From JAOUGY01 sp963792365 (GTDB lineage: Bacteria > Actinomycetota > Acidimicrobiia > Spongiisociales > ZC4RG35), in contig CAWBVW010000005.1 of NCBI GenBank assembly GCA_963792365.1, positions 310,001 to 374,000 of the forward strand: a DNA stretch of 64,000 bases, in the 5' to 3' direction. The notes beneath the pieces were generated by a model that saw only the letters and a list, made by a program, of their open reading frames with translations, searched no databases and was not told the origin of the DNA. The translations under genes were made by a program, and so were the position numbers. This document shows positions 50,566-59,211 of this stretch, piece after piece; position 1 is the stretch's first letter; every line of letters begins with the position of its first letter.

Positions 50566-53500
50566 CTCGAGCTCCGCTGGAAGGCCACCGCAGTGAGGCT
50601 CAGCCCCGAGTAGCCCGACTCGGTCGGGAGTTGGATCGCGGGAACCGACCGGGGACCGAAACTGACCGGCAGGCCGTTGTCGAACCCGACGACCGGGAGG
50701 TCGACGAGTTCGAGCCGGTCACGGGCGGCGAGCGACGCTTCGAACCGTGCAGATAGGCCCGGACGAGCCGACTCGGACACCAGGACCCAATCGACCCAGA
50801 TCAGTTCTCCCTCGAGATCGTAGAGGGAGGCGAGCAGCCCGGCGACGGTCACATCGGCGACTCCGAGGTTGAGCACCTCCCCCTCGATCATGACTCCTCC
50901 GGATTCGTCGACCATCGCTCGCACGTGCTGCACGGCGAGCGGCCGGTCGAGGCCCCGTGTAGTGACCACCGCGGCGGCATCGATCCGGAGCGAGTCGGAG
51001 TCGCCGGGCAATTCGACCGCGGTGAACTCGGACGGGTCGAAGTCCCCGGTCTCCATGCCGGCCACGCCTTCGAAGTCGATGCGGTACGGGGTCCATTCGC
51101 CCGGGAGCAGCGAGTGCTGGATCACGTGGCGGGCATTCGACGACAACGGGCCCGCCCCTGACCGGGAGAACATTGAGGCGCTGACCGTGAGCGAGCCCGG
51201 ATCGGCGTCCCGGTTTCGGACTTCCCCCACCACCACCGGCCGGCCATCGGCCAGCACCAGTCGAGCAGGCCCGAGATCCAGCTCGGGCCGGTCCAGCACG
51301 TCGTCGTACTCGGTGGAACCCGTGGTCACGGTCCGCCGACCGGGCGCTTCGAACACGACCTCGACCATTCGGGCGAGCCGCTCCGACGGCTCGGATGGAT
51401 CGGGCTCCGGGAGGCGGATCCACCAGCCCCCGTCGTCGACCAGCTCGATCTGTTCGGTGACCCGAAACTCGGCGAGCGAGGTGACCCACGACAGTTCGAC
51501 CTCCGCCGTCGCTCCGCCGGGATGCGGACGTACGGTGTTCACCACGACCGAGTCGAGCGCGGCGTAGGAGTCGAACAGTCCGTCCTCGACGCTCAGGCGG
51601 AGCAGGTAGTCCTCGAGCGGCGGCCGGTCTGCGGGATAGAGCCGCTCCCAGGCACTCTCGAAGCGCCGGAAATCGAGATCGGCATAGAAGTCCTCGATCA
51701 TGCCGACCGGTCCCGGATTCCTGGGAACCAGCGCCAGCCCCGCCGTCACGAGGATCACGGCGCCGGCTGCCATCCCGCACCCTCTCACCACCACGTCCGA
51801 CGGCTGGAGGCGCCGGACGAGGCGCTGCAGCGGCTCTTTCCACGATGGCGCCACCTCGCCGTCGAGGGCCCGCGGCAGCGGCGACCGCCCCAACCATCCC
51901 TCCACCCACGTGACCAGTGGCCCGCCGGGACCGGGAGGCCGCGGTTTCCACCACCCGGCCGTGGCGGCGCCGGCCGCGGCGACGAGGGCGGTGGGAGGCA
52001 GCAGACCCCACAGCAGTCCGATGGCTCCAGGAAGCTCGGGCCGCCACATCGCCGCCGGCAGCGGGGGCACGTCCTCCCGTTCCCAGACCACCACGCCGTT
52101 CTCGAGGCGCTGCAGCACGCGCCACCCCGAGAATGCCAGCAGCGGGTCGTAGAACTGGTCGTTGGAGAAGACGTACTTGAGGTGATATCGCTCAGGTGTG
52201 CCCAGGAACTGCTGAAGCGATCCAAGTCCCGGGATTCCCCGGAACTTGGCACCTTCCAGCCGCTCGACCGGCGTGGAGATCAGCTCGGGCAGGCGGCGAG
52301 CGGAGTGGTAGTTGCCGTCGACCGTCTGGGCGGTGGTTTGGGCCGAGAGCCATGCCATCTGGTCTCCGAAACCAAGGGTCAGGTACCGCCAGCGATCGTG
52401 CTGATCCTTCTCGAGGAACGAAACGATCGGAGCAGGATCGATCCGTTCGGGTTGCATCCTCCGAAAGTGGGTGAGGTTGGCGGTGAACACCGCCGCGGCG
52501 AGCAGGGCGACCACCGCGGTCCCCTGGGCGAGGAGGAGAGCCGACCGACCGAACACCCTGATCAGGCGGCGGCCGAGATCCCCGTGTACGAGATCCTCGA
52601 CCACACTTCCGGCGAAGGGGAGCACGAGGACGGTGGCCCAGAACGTGAACCGGTCGAGCGTGAGGATGTCGAACGCGCCTCCGAGCAGCATCCGGGGGAC
52701 CGGGGTCGTCCCCCCGGTGCCGAGCAGGGTGAGCAGGCCGAGCGACGCCACGAACGGCCAGGCCGGAGTGCGGAGACCCTTGACGAACGCATATGGCACC
52801 GCCGCCACCATCAGGCCCCACGGGATGGCCCAGAACACCAGGCCCGTATTGAGATCCTGGAGGAAGTTGTCCCGGCTGGCATGAGGGATTGGCACCTGGG
52901 CTATGGGATCTGTGCTGCTCCAGATCCAGTAGGGAAGGACGACTGCCACGAGCACCGCCCCGACCAGCGATCCGAGCACGGCCGCCCGGCTGAGCGGACG
53001 GATGATGCGGCGCAGCCCACGGGCGGCCAGCGGGAGGAAGGTGCGCACGCCCACCCGGGCCGGTCGAGCCCGGCTCTCCCCCGGGTGCGGTATCCGCAGC
53101 CGCTCGACGAGGGCGGTGGCGACGACGGGACCCACGAAGAACACCGCTCCGAACAGCGTCGTGACGTGATGCAGAGCAGTGGTGCCCGCCAGCATGGCGG
53201 TGGCGGCCACGAGGTGCCGGCGGTCGCCGTAAGCCACCCATCGATACACGAAGGGCAGGGCATTGAGCAGCGCCCCGAGAGAACAGATGGTCGGGAGCTG
53301 GCCGAACACGTGGACCGCCTCCCCGATGCTGGTCGAGAGCACGGTCAGGGCGGCGGCGAAGCCGGCCGCCCGGCGGGTGGCGATCATGTCGGTCACCCGG
53401 TAGACGCCCACGATCACGAGCAAGACCCCGGCGAGCTGGACGATCACGAAGGCCGCTTCCAGCCCGACGAGACGGGAGCAGAGCGCCACCAGCTGATGGG

Positions 53501-53747
53501 TGCCGGGCGGATATGAAGTGACGGTGAACCCCGTGTACCAACGCGGCTCCCACGTGTCGAACCAGCCGCGCACGTAGTGGTCGGCGAAGAAGATGTGGAC
53601 ATAGGCGTCGTAGGTACGCCGGTACGTCCCCGCGGCCAGCAGGCCACCGTGAAAGGCCACCGCCCCCGCCAGCGCGCCCAGCAGCGTGCGATGCTCGCTG
53701 CCCAGCACCAAGATCGCCTCTCGGAGCTTCGTCACCCTCGACCCCAC
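50562..53747 (-). CDS. Large GT-C-like membrane enzyme with extracellular C-terminal domains
   Basis: A 1061-residue protein. Residues ~1-640 hold twelve or more membrane helices with a long first loop reading YDAYVHIFFADHYVRGWFDT then WEPRWYTGFTVTSYPPGTHQ; this D.H...A....G.....RW....GYP pattern is typical of the PTPS-related (6-pyruvoyl-tetrahydropterin synthase related) membrane GT-C family. A following large loop (~430-580) is extracytoplasmic. After a helix near 665-690 comes a soluble tail with FYADLDFRRFESAWERLYP (NTF2-like) and two FxLYD-like repeats (VVVGEVRNRDADPGSL; EGEVLNLGVADVTVAGLLAS then LYD). It probably transfers a lipid-linked sugar outside the membrane. Overlaps its neighbours. 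Confidence 0.82.
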   Translation of the reverse strand: MGSRVTKLREAILVLGSEHRTLLGALAGAVAFHGGLLAAGTYRRTYDAYVHIFFADHYVRGWFDTWEPRWYTGFTVTSYPPGTHQLVALCSRLVGLEAAFVIVQLAGVLLVIVGVYRVTDMIATRRAAGFAAALTVLSTSIGEAVHVFGQLPTICSLGALLNALPFVYRWVAYGDRRHLVAATAMLAGTTALHHVTTLFGAVFFVGPVVATALVERLRIPHPGESRARPARVGVRTFLPLAARGLRRIIRPLSRAAVLGSLVGAVLVAVVLPYWIWSSTDPIAQVPIPHASRDNFLQDLNTGLVFWAIPWGLMVAAVPYAFVKGLRTPAWPFVASLGLLTLLGTGGTTPVPRMLLGGAFDILTLDRFTFWATVLVLPFAGSVVEDLVHGDLGRRLIRVFGRSALLLAQGTAVVALLAAAVFTANLTHFRRMQPERIDPAPIVSFLEKDQHDRWRYLTLGFGDQMAWLSAQTTAQTVDGNYHSARRLPELISTPVERLEGAKFRGIPGLGSLQQFLGTPERYHLKYVFSNDQFYDPLLAFSGWRVLQRLENGVVVWEREDVPPLPAAMWRPELPGAIGLLWGLLPPTALVAAAGAATAGWWKPRPPGPGGPLVTWVEGWLGRSPLPRALDGEVAPSWKEPLQRLVRRLQPSDVVVRGCGMAAGAVILVTAGLALVPRNPGPVGMIEDFYADLDFRRFESAWERLYPADRPPLEDYLLRLSVEDGLFDSYAALDSVVVNTVRPHPGGATAEVELSWVTSLAEFRVTEQIELVDDGGWWIRLPEPDPSEPSERLARMVEVVFEAPGRRTVTTGSTEYDDVLDRPELDLGPARLVLADGRPVVVGEVRNRDADPGSLTVSASMFSRSGAGPLSSNARHVIQHSLLPGEWTPYRIDFEGVAGMETGDFDPSEFTAVELPGDSDSLRIDAAAVVTTRGLDRPLAVQHVRAMVDESGGVMIEGEVLNLGVADVTVAGLLASLYDLEGELIWVDWVLVSESARPGLSARFEASLAARDRLELVDLPVVGFDNGLPVSFGPRSVPAIQLPTESGYSGLSLTAVAFQRSSR

Positions 53748-54964
53748 AGCGCCCGGCTACACCATGCGACCACGACCGCCAGGAACACCGCCATCAGGCC
53801 AACCTGGAGCCACACGATCGCCTCGGGAGACGGGTGCACGAGCCCCAAGGTGAGCGCGACGACCACACCTCCTGCCATCGCCACCGCTCCGGCCCGATCG
53901 TCCCCGCACGCCAGTCGCAGCGAAAGCAGCGTGGTTGCCACCGCAAAGAGGCCGGTGGCAGCCAGGTACGGCCCAAGGACATGGGCGAGACTGACAAAGG
54001 GAGAACCGAGCGCCACCGTCACGATGGCGTTCGGGGCAGCGAACCCGAGCCCTGTCGCCACCACGGCCACCACGGCCACCGCTCCGGCGGAGAGCCGTAT
54101 CACGCGGTTGACGGGACGGCCCTCGGCCGCCGCACGCGCCACCGAGGGGAAGGCCAACATCGTCACCGGCCAGGTGACGAAGAACACGGTGCGTCCCAGC
54201 AGGGCGATGCCGGCGAACTGCCCGGCGATGATGGGGTCGAACGCCGCCTTGGCGATCACGGTGTCCACGTGATTCGCCAGCGCCTCGCCGATCAGCACCA
54301 GCAGGGATGGCACCACGCCGGCGAGCAGCATTTGCCGCCGGGCGGGGTCGAGACCGGTCGCCGACCCTGCAGGAGGAAGGCTGAAGGCGGCGGCGACCAG
54401 CACCGAGGCGACCAGCCCACCCACTGCGCCGGCGGCGCCGTATCCGAGGAGCACCGCACCGACCCCGACCACCAGGCGAACGACCATCTCGGCCTGGAAC
54501 GACACCGCCAGACGGCCGAACCGGCCGGAGCCCTGGAGCCAGCCACGGCCGACCCCGGTGACGAAGGCGAAGGGGAGCGCAACGGCCACCCCGGCGATGG
54601 GTGCCCGCGAGCCGGTGTCGAAGAGGACGGCGAGGGCGGGGAGAGCGGCGAGGGCGGCGAGGCCGAGCCCTGCGCCCGCCCACAACCCGACCCGCGAGAA
54701 CCAGCGCGCCAGCGAAGCGGCTTCGGCCTGGTCCGTTCCGTGCATCGCCACCATCCGGGCGGTTGCCATTTGCAGACCGACGGTGACGAACCCGGCCAGC
54801 ATCAGGGCGGACACGGCCAAAGCCACGTCCGAGTACTCGGCGGGCGCCAGCCGGCGGGCGACGACCACGTTGTAGGCGTAGTTGCCAGCGTGGACCGCGA
54901 CGGACCCGACGAGGAACCAGGTCGACCCTTGCGACGAGCGGCCACGGACGGCGGTGGTCGTCAC
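53732..54964 (-). CDS. Polysaccharide flippase (Wzx/MATE-like)
   Basis: A 410-residue membrane protein of the MOP/polysaccharide-transport superfamily with twelve helices. It begins GSTWFLVGSVAVHAGNYAYN and VVVARRLAPAEYSDVALAVS (the R.L.P..YG.. motif typical of flippases), with GRGWLQGSGRFGRLAVSFQA and a VIAKAAFDPIIAGQFAGIAL central segment (the D....A..YA.A motif). Such proteins move undecaprenyl-linked sugars across the membrane. The start overlaps the stop of the HATPase gene by four bases, so the flippase is coupled to the partner-switching module. Substrate unknown. Confidence 0.9.
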   Translation of the reverse strand: MTTTAVRGRSSQGSTWFLVGSVAVHAGNYAYNVVVARRLAPAEYSDVALAVSALMLAGFVTVGLQMATARMVAMHGTDQAEAASLARWFSRVGLWAGAGLGLAALAALPALAVLFDTGSRAPIAGVAVALPFAFVTGVGRGWLQGSGRFGRLAVSFQAEMVVRLVVGVGAVLLGYGAAGAVGGLVASVLVAAAFSLPPAGSATGLDPARRQMLLAGVVPSLLVLIGEALANHVDTVIAKAAFDPIIAGQFAGIALLGRTVFFVTWPVTMLAFPSVARAAAEGRPVNRVIRLSAGAVAVVAVVATGLGFAAPNAIVTVALGSPFVSLAHVLGPYLAATGLFAVATTLLSLRLACGDDRAGAVAMAGGVVVALTLGLVHPSPEAIVWLQVGLMAVFLAVVVAWCSRALWGRG

Positions 54965-55374
54965 TGGACCGGCCCCCGCGAACGGAGGAACTCGAGCTGC
55001 CAGTGGTTCTCGGGCCCCATCCGTCGGTAGCGAAGGTGGTCCGCTACCGCGTCGATGATCGGCAACCCGTAGCCGCCGGCTCTCGGCTCGGCGGGGAGCG
55101 GGAAGTCCAGCTCACCGTCATACGAGCCACCCGCGTCGAAGACCGAGACGAGCAGCGAGGTCGGATTGATCGATATGTGCATCTCCACCATCCCGTCTCT
55201 GCGGTGATAGGCATGGCGGCTGACGTTGACGAGCAGCTCGTAGACGGCGAGATGGATCCGCTGGAAGCCTTCTTCCCCGACCCAGGTGACTCCCGGCTCG
55301 ATCACGGACCGCAGCAGGTGGGGCAGCACGTCGTAGTGAGCCGGGTCCGACCTGAATACGAACCTCCCGGTCAT
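54961..55374 (-). CDS. RsbW/SpoIIAB-like HATPase (anti-sigma factor type)
   Basis: A 137-residue stand-alone HATPase_c protein. The N box reads VYELLVNVSRHAYH (E and N residues for ATP and Mg2+), the G1 region FDAGGSYD and the G2 region EPRAGGYGLPIIDAVADHLR. This is the RsbW/SpoIIAB kinase class, which phosphorylates STAS proteins and binds sigma factors. Its ATG overlaps the phosphatase stop (TGATG). No sigma factor gene is in the window, so the final target is unknown and could be a protein within the operon rather than a sigma factor. Confidence 0.88.
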   Translation of the reverse strand: MTGRFVFRSDPAHYDVLPHLLRSVIEPGVTWVGEEGFQRIHLAVYELLVNVSRHAYHRRDGMVEMHISINPTSLLVSVFDAGGSYDGELDFPLPAEPRAGGYGLPIIDAVADHLRYRRMGPENHWQLEFLRSRGPVQ

Positions 55375-56573
55375 CACGATCGACCTCCCCGGGTCACGAC
55401 GACCAGCGCCTGGTCGTCCTCCTGGGGAGAATCCCCCGCGAAGGTCGCCACCGACTCGAGGAGCCGCTCCGCCATTCCCCGTGACTCCCCGCCCGCCTGG
55501 TCGATCGCCGCCAGCAGACGGTCGACCCCGTATGCGGTCCCAGACCGGTCCCGCTGATCGATCAGCCCGTCGGTCCCCACCACCACCACGTCCCCGGTGG
55601 CGAGCAGATGGGTCCGTTCCGACGCCGGCCCCGCGGGTACGCCGAGTGGCACCGAGTCCGGCAAGATCAGCTCCGCCCGACCTCCCGACCGGACGACGAC
55701 AGGCGAGTGCCCGGCCGATGCCACGGTGGTCCCGCCGCCCAGATCGAAAGCGACCGCCGCCATGGTCACGATCCGCGAGGTGCGCTCGAGCAGCGGGCCG
55801 GTCTCGGCCCGTACCCGGTCGATCAGCTCGGCCGGCCCGGCGACGCCGGAAACGAAAGCCTGTCGCACGGAGGCCTGGATCGAGGCCATCAACAGCGCGG
55901 CCGCGGCTCCCTTCCCGGAGACATCGGCCACGGTGACGATCGTTCCCCGGTCGTCCGAATGCCAACCGAACAGGTCGCCACCGACGTGACGCGCCGGACG
56001 TGACAACCCGGTGATGTCGAGACCAGGGGCATCCGTTCCCGACGCCAGCATCTCTCTCTGTACTTCGCCGGCCAGACGGGCGTCATTGGCGAGCTGCTGA
56101 TCGACGAGCCGGTCATGATGAAGCGCCACCACCTCGAACTGGGCAGCCACCCGGCGGGCGGTGACCACCAGAAGCCACTCGTCGATCGCTCCGAACGCAC
56201 CTCGGACAGGATCCACGGTCATGACCACACCTCGATACCGGCCCGCCGCCTCGAACCCCACAGCCAGGATGTCGAGATCGTGGCCGACTAGGTCCGCCAG
56301 ATCGGATCCGTCCAGCACCGACCAGGGGTGGCCGGTCGCCCGTTCGAGCAACAGAGACGAGGCAACCGTTCCAACCCGACGCGGATACGATCCAACGACG
56401 GAGCCCTCCGGGCCTTCGACCGCCACCGCCCCGAGATCGGAGGCGGTGAGCCGGGCGACCAGCTCGGCGGTGACCCGGGTGATCGCATAGGCGTCGAGAT
56501 GGGGGATCGGCTCCGCGAGCAGGTCGCAGGCCGCAAGCAGCCGGGCCGGCCCGGTTTCGGTTGCGGTGATCAC
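55374..56573 (-). CDS. PP2C-type SpoIIE-like phosphatase
   Basis: A 399-residue phosphatase. Residues ~1-165 form a GAF-like sensor domain (no membrane segment); a helical linker (LANDARLAGEVQREMLASG, the typical A..IQ..LLP start) leads into the SpoIIE domain, with GGDLFGWHSDD, VTVADVSGKGAAAALLM, ASAGHSPVVVRSGGRAEL and VVGTDGLIDQRDRSG. The metal-binding aspartates in these motifs are present. It dephosphorylates the STAS antagonist so that it can bind the HATPase protein. It overlaps both adjacent genes and is co-transcribed with them. Confidence 0.92.
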   Translation of the reverse strand: MITATETGPARLLAACDLLAEPIPHLDAYAITRVTAELVARLTASDLGAVAVEGPEGSVVGSYPRRVGTVASSLLLERATGHPWSVLDGSDLADLVGHDLDILAVGFEAAGRYRGVVMTVDPVRGAFGAIDEWLLVVTARRVAAQFEVVALHHDRLVDQQLANDARLAGEVQREMLASGTDAPGLDITGLSRPARHVGGDLFGWHSDDRGTIVTVADVSGKGAAAALLMASIQASVRQAFVSGVAGPAELIDRVRAETGPLLERTSRIVTMAAVAFDLGGGTTVASAGHSPVVVRSGGRAELILPDSVPLGVPAGPASERTHLLATGDVVVVGTDGLIDQRDRSGTAYGVDRLLAAIDQAGGESRGMAERLLESVATFAGDSPQEDDQALVVVTRGGRS

Positions 56574-56920
56574 TTCGCCGGCACCCCGATCAGCGCAGAC
56601 CGAGCTGCTCCAAGCGAATCGACCTGCGGGAAGACCTCATCGAGACGGGTGAGCTCGAGGATGATGCGGACCGGAGCCGCGGCCGCCACCAGCACGATCC
56701 TGCCGCCGTGCTGCAGGCAGCGCTTGAGGGTGGTGACGAGTGCAGCGAGCGCGCTCGAATCCATGAACTCCACCCCCGCCATGTCGAGCGCAACATGGGG
56801 ATGATCGGATGTGACCATGTCGGCCACTGCGTGCATGTAATTGTCGACGGTATGGGCGTCGAGTCGGCCTTCGATTCGAGCCGTGATGACGCTGCCGGCG
56901 AAGGTCGTGGTTATCTGCAT
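56570..56920 (-). CDS. STAS-domain anti-sigma factor antagonist-like
   Basis: A 116-residue STAS protein of the SpoIIAA/RsbV class. The key motif VEFMDSSALAALVTTLKRCL contains the phosphorylatable serine (Ser55/56), and ITTTFAGSVITARIEGRLDA and IVLVAAAAPVRIILELTRLD match the strand and helix order. A clear Shine-Dalgarno (gggaggtac) precedes the ATG. It is the first gene of the operon and forms with the two downstream genes a complete partner-switching module. The start faces the divergent receiver gene across 102 bases. Confidence 0.93.
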   Translation of the reverse strand: MQITTTFAGSVITARIEGRLDAHTVDNYMHAVADMVTSDHPHVALDMAGVEFMDSSALAALVTTLKRCLQHGGRIVLVAAAAPVRIILELTRLDEVFPQVDSLGAARSALIGVPAK

Positions 56921-56986
56921 GTGGGTACCTCCCTGTTCCTGTTCCGTAGTGCGGATGCGACGCTCAACGTATCGACGCCAGCAGGC

Positions 56987-57014
56987 TTGAACTTTATAAG
57001 TGTTTATATATACT
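56987..57014 (+). promoter_or_regulatory. Promoter with TTTATA repeats, receiver gene
   Basis: TTGAAC (56987-56992) and TATACT (57009-57014) are 16 bases apart on the plus strand. The spacer is entirely AT-rich with TTTATA at both ends. The -10 ends eight bases before the ATG, so the transcript is leaderless. It shares GTGTTTATA (57000-57008) with the spacer upstream of the XRE-receiver gene. Confidence 0.65.
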
Positions 57015-57022
57015 TGACGCCG

Positions 57023-57739
57023 ATGTCACACATTCGAGAAGCCCGTTCGATGGAAACCAACAACCGCCCGCTGCCCCCCACCGCCCGGCCCCACGTCCTG
57101 GCGGTCGACGACGAACCCCTGAACCTGCTGGTGATCGAAGGAGCGTTGGCGCCGCTCGGCTGCCGGATCGTCGGAGCTGCAGACGCCCGTTCGGCGATGG
57201 CGGCGATGCTCGCGAGCCGGCCCGACCTGGTGCTTCTCGACGTAATGATGCCTGGCGAGAGCGGGATCGAGCTGTGTAAGAAGATGCGCAACACCCCCGC
57301 CCTGGCCGACGTGCCGGTGATCTTGGTCACGGCGCTGGACGCCGCCGGGCACCGGTCCGAGGGCCTCACCTCGGGCGCCGACGACTACATCGAAAAGCCC
57401 ATCGACGTAGACCAGCTCACCGGTCGGGTTCGCTCGCTCCTGGCAAGGGCCGGATCGGGGCCACACGAGACCGCAGCCCAGCCCGCCCGGCGACGGGTCA
57501 CGTTCGAAGAAGCCCGCAGGCAGGGGTTCGACGAGCCCGCTGCCCGTCTGATCGGGATGGCCGCAGCGCTCCACGAGGCAGCGGTCCTCAGCGGAGCGGG
57601 TGAGCAAGCCGGCGCTCTGGCGGACGCAATGGCCCGCGCCGTCGGTCTCCCGGCGCCGAGCTCCCTCGGCCGGCGGCTCGCCGGCACGGTCGACTGCGCC
57701 GACGCCATCGACCGGATGATCGGAGGGAGCAGGCCATGA
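57023..57739 (+). CDS. Single-domain-type response regulator with C-terminal extension
   Basis: A 238-residue protein. The receiver (about 22-142) has LAVDDEPLNLLVIEGAL, phospho-acceptor Asp73 in LVLLDVMMPGESGIELC, the switch threonine in ILVTALD and KPIDVDQL with the lysine. The remaining 95 residues are alanine-rich helical, with TFEEARRQGFDEPAARLIGM; no DNA-binding motif. This C-terminal part may be a protein-interaction or histidine-free docking domain. The start was chosen because a good -10 lies eight bases upstream. It overlaps the following kinase gene by four bases and diverges from the STAS gene. Confidence 0.88.
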   Translation: MSHIREARSMETNNRPLPPTARPHVLAVDDEPLNLLVIEGALAPLGCRIVGAADARSAMAAMLASRPDLVLLDVMMPGESGIELCKKMRNTPALADVPVILVTALDAAGHRSEGLTSGADDYIEKPIDVDQLTGRVRSLLARAGSGPHETAAQPARRRVTFEEARRQGFDEPAARLIGMAAALHEAAVLSGAGEQAGALADAMARAVGLPAPSSLGRRLAGTVDCADAIDRMIGGSRP

Positions 57740-59211
57740 CGGCGTCGGGTGCCGGACGCGAGTGGATCCTCGCCATCGATGACGACCCGTGGGCCCTGGA
57801 GGTGACCTCGGTCACGCTCGGCGAGCACGACTGGCACGTCCAGCGTGCGATGAGCGGTCTGGAGGCTGCAGGGATCATCTCCCGGTTAGGACCGCCGTCT
57901 CTCGTGTTGGTCGACGCCATGATGCCCACGGAGGACGGCTTCGCCGTCTGCCGGCGGCTGCGCAGGGCGGAATCGCTTCGAGACGTGCCGATCGTGTTTG
58001 TCACCGCCAACGACGACGAGACGATCCGGGAGCAGGCTCTCGAGGCCGGCGCCAACGACTTTCTCACCAAGCCGGTTGCACCCTCGCTGCTGACCACCCG
58101 GGTTCGGACGTTGATCGAACTGCACCGGCATCGATCCGCCAACGACGCCCGCACCCGCTACGGCATGATCCTCGAGACGATCGGCGAAGGAGTACTGACC
58201 CTGGACGCCGGCGACCGGGTGATCGAGGCGAACCGGGCGGCGATCGCCTTGCTCGGTCTGCCTCGCGATCTAATGACCCCCATCCACCTTCCATCCCACA
58301 TCGCCCGTCACTGGACGGTGCTCAGCGGCCAGATCGGGCGGAACCACGATGCCAGGCTGCTGTTCCGCAGCCGCGTCGGCGCCGCCACCACCGCCGTCGA
58401 CTGGACCTCCCGCCCCCTTCCCGGGGAAGGTGACGAGGCCTGGTCGGTCGTGGTGCGAGACAGCACCGACCTGTGGGAGCGCGATCAGGCGCTGAGCCGG
58501 ATGATGAAGTCGCTCGGCCACAAGCTGCGCACCCCCCTCACCGGTCTCAGCGTGAGCCTGGAGCTCGCCCGCGAGTATCAGGTCGACCCGGTCGGGGCGG
58601 AGATGATCGAGACGGCGCGGCGCTCCGCTACGCGACTCCAGGACACGATCATCCGCATGCTCGAGTACGTCGCCACCGCCGGATCCCCCGTCCAAACGAC
58701 GTCGCCACCACATCCGCAGACCACACCGGACGACCTGATCGCCGAGTTTGGCAAGGACGGGGAGGTTTCGGTCACCACCAGCCTCGGCAGATCGGTCCGC
58801 ATCGATGTGGGGCTGGTGCTCCGGGCGGTGAAGGAGCTGGTGGCCAACGCCCGGGCAGCCGGTGCCGAGAGGATCGCCATCCACGTCGCACCGCACCCCG
58901 ATCGGTCGGTGCAGTTCGAGATCACCGACGACGGACCGGGAATCCCGGCGGCGGCGGAGGATCGGGTGTTCGAGCCCTTCTACCAGCTCGACCTCACTGG
59001 GGAGCAGCCTGGGGCCGGACTCGGACTGTCGATCATCAAAGCCGACATCTTCAGGGCAGGAGGATCCGTCGGGACATGGTCATCGCCCGAGGGAGGGACC
59101 ACAGCGTGGTTCCGACTGCCCGACCACTCCGGCTCGAGCTCGGACCAAATGAACGATCCGGAACCGGCCAACCCCGGCCTACCCCCGGCCATAACCCGTC
59201 CACGGGTCTGA
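57736..59211 (+). CDS. Receiver-PAS histidine kinase
   Basis: A 491-residue soluble kinase with an N-terminal receiver (IDDDPWALEVTSVTL, Asp60 in LVLVDAMMPTEDGF, FLTKPVAP), a PAS domain (~135-245, GVLTLDAGDRVIEANRAAIA), HisKA (KSLGHKLRTPLTG, His262; K replaces the common E) and HATPase (ELVANARAAG, ITDDGPGIP, GAGLGLSIIKADI). Receiver-first architecture suggests it is itself controlled by another kinase, as in multi-step relays. It is coupled to the receiver protein (ATGA overlap) and faces the STAS-led operon, so it may feed the same circuit. Confidence 0.9.
   Translation: MTASGAGREWILAIDDDPWALEVTSVTLGEHDWHVQRAMSGLEAAGIISRLGPPSLVLVDAMMPTEDGFAVCRRLRRAESLRDVPIVFVTANDDETIREQALEAGANDFLTKPVAPSLLTTRVRTLIELHRHRSANDARTRYGMILETIGEGVLTLDAGDRVIEANRAAIALLGLPRDLMTPIHLPSHIARHWTVLSGQIGRNHDARLLFRSRVGAATTAVDWTSRPLPGEGDEAWSVVVRDSTDLWERDQALSRMMKSLGHKLRTPLTGLSVSLELAREYQVDPVGAEMIETARRSATRLQDTIIRMLEYVATAGSPVQTTSPPHPQTTPDDLIAEFGKDGEVSVTTSLGRSVRIDVGLVLRAVKELVANARAAGAERIAIHVAPHPDRSVQFEITDDGPGIPAAAEDRVFEPFYQLDLTGEQPGAGLGLSIIKADIFRAGGSVGTWSSPEGGTTAWFRLPDHSGSSSDQMNDPEPANPGLPPAITRPRV

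Noticed and set aside
51522..53516. 664-residue plus-strand open frame
   Set aside because: Antisense to the 1061-residue GT-C-like gene; low-complexity histidine/arginine/glutamate composition.
52192..53553. 453-residue minus-strand frame within the GT-C-like gene
   Set aside because: Alternative frame of the same strand with arginine-rich composition; overlaps a real gene fully.
54961..57739. Stressosome or general stress sigma-B operon
   Set aside because: The STAS, phosphatase and HATPase genes are present, but there is no RsbR/S/T or sigma factor gene; the module leads into glycan genes.
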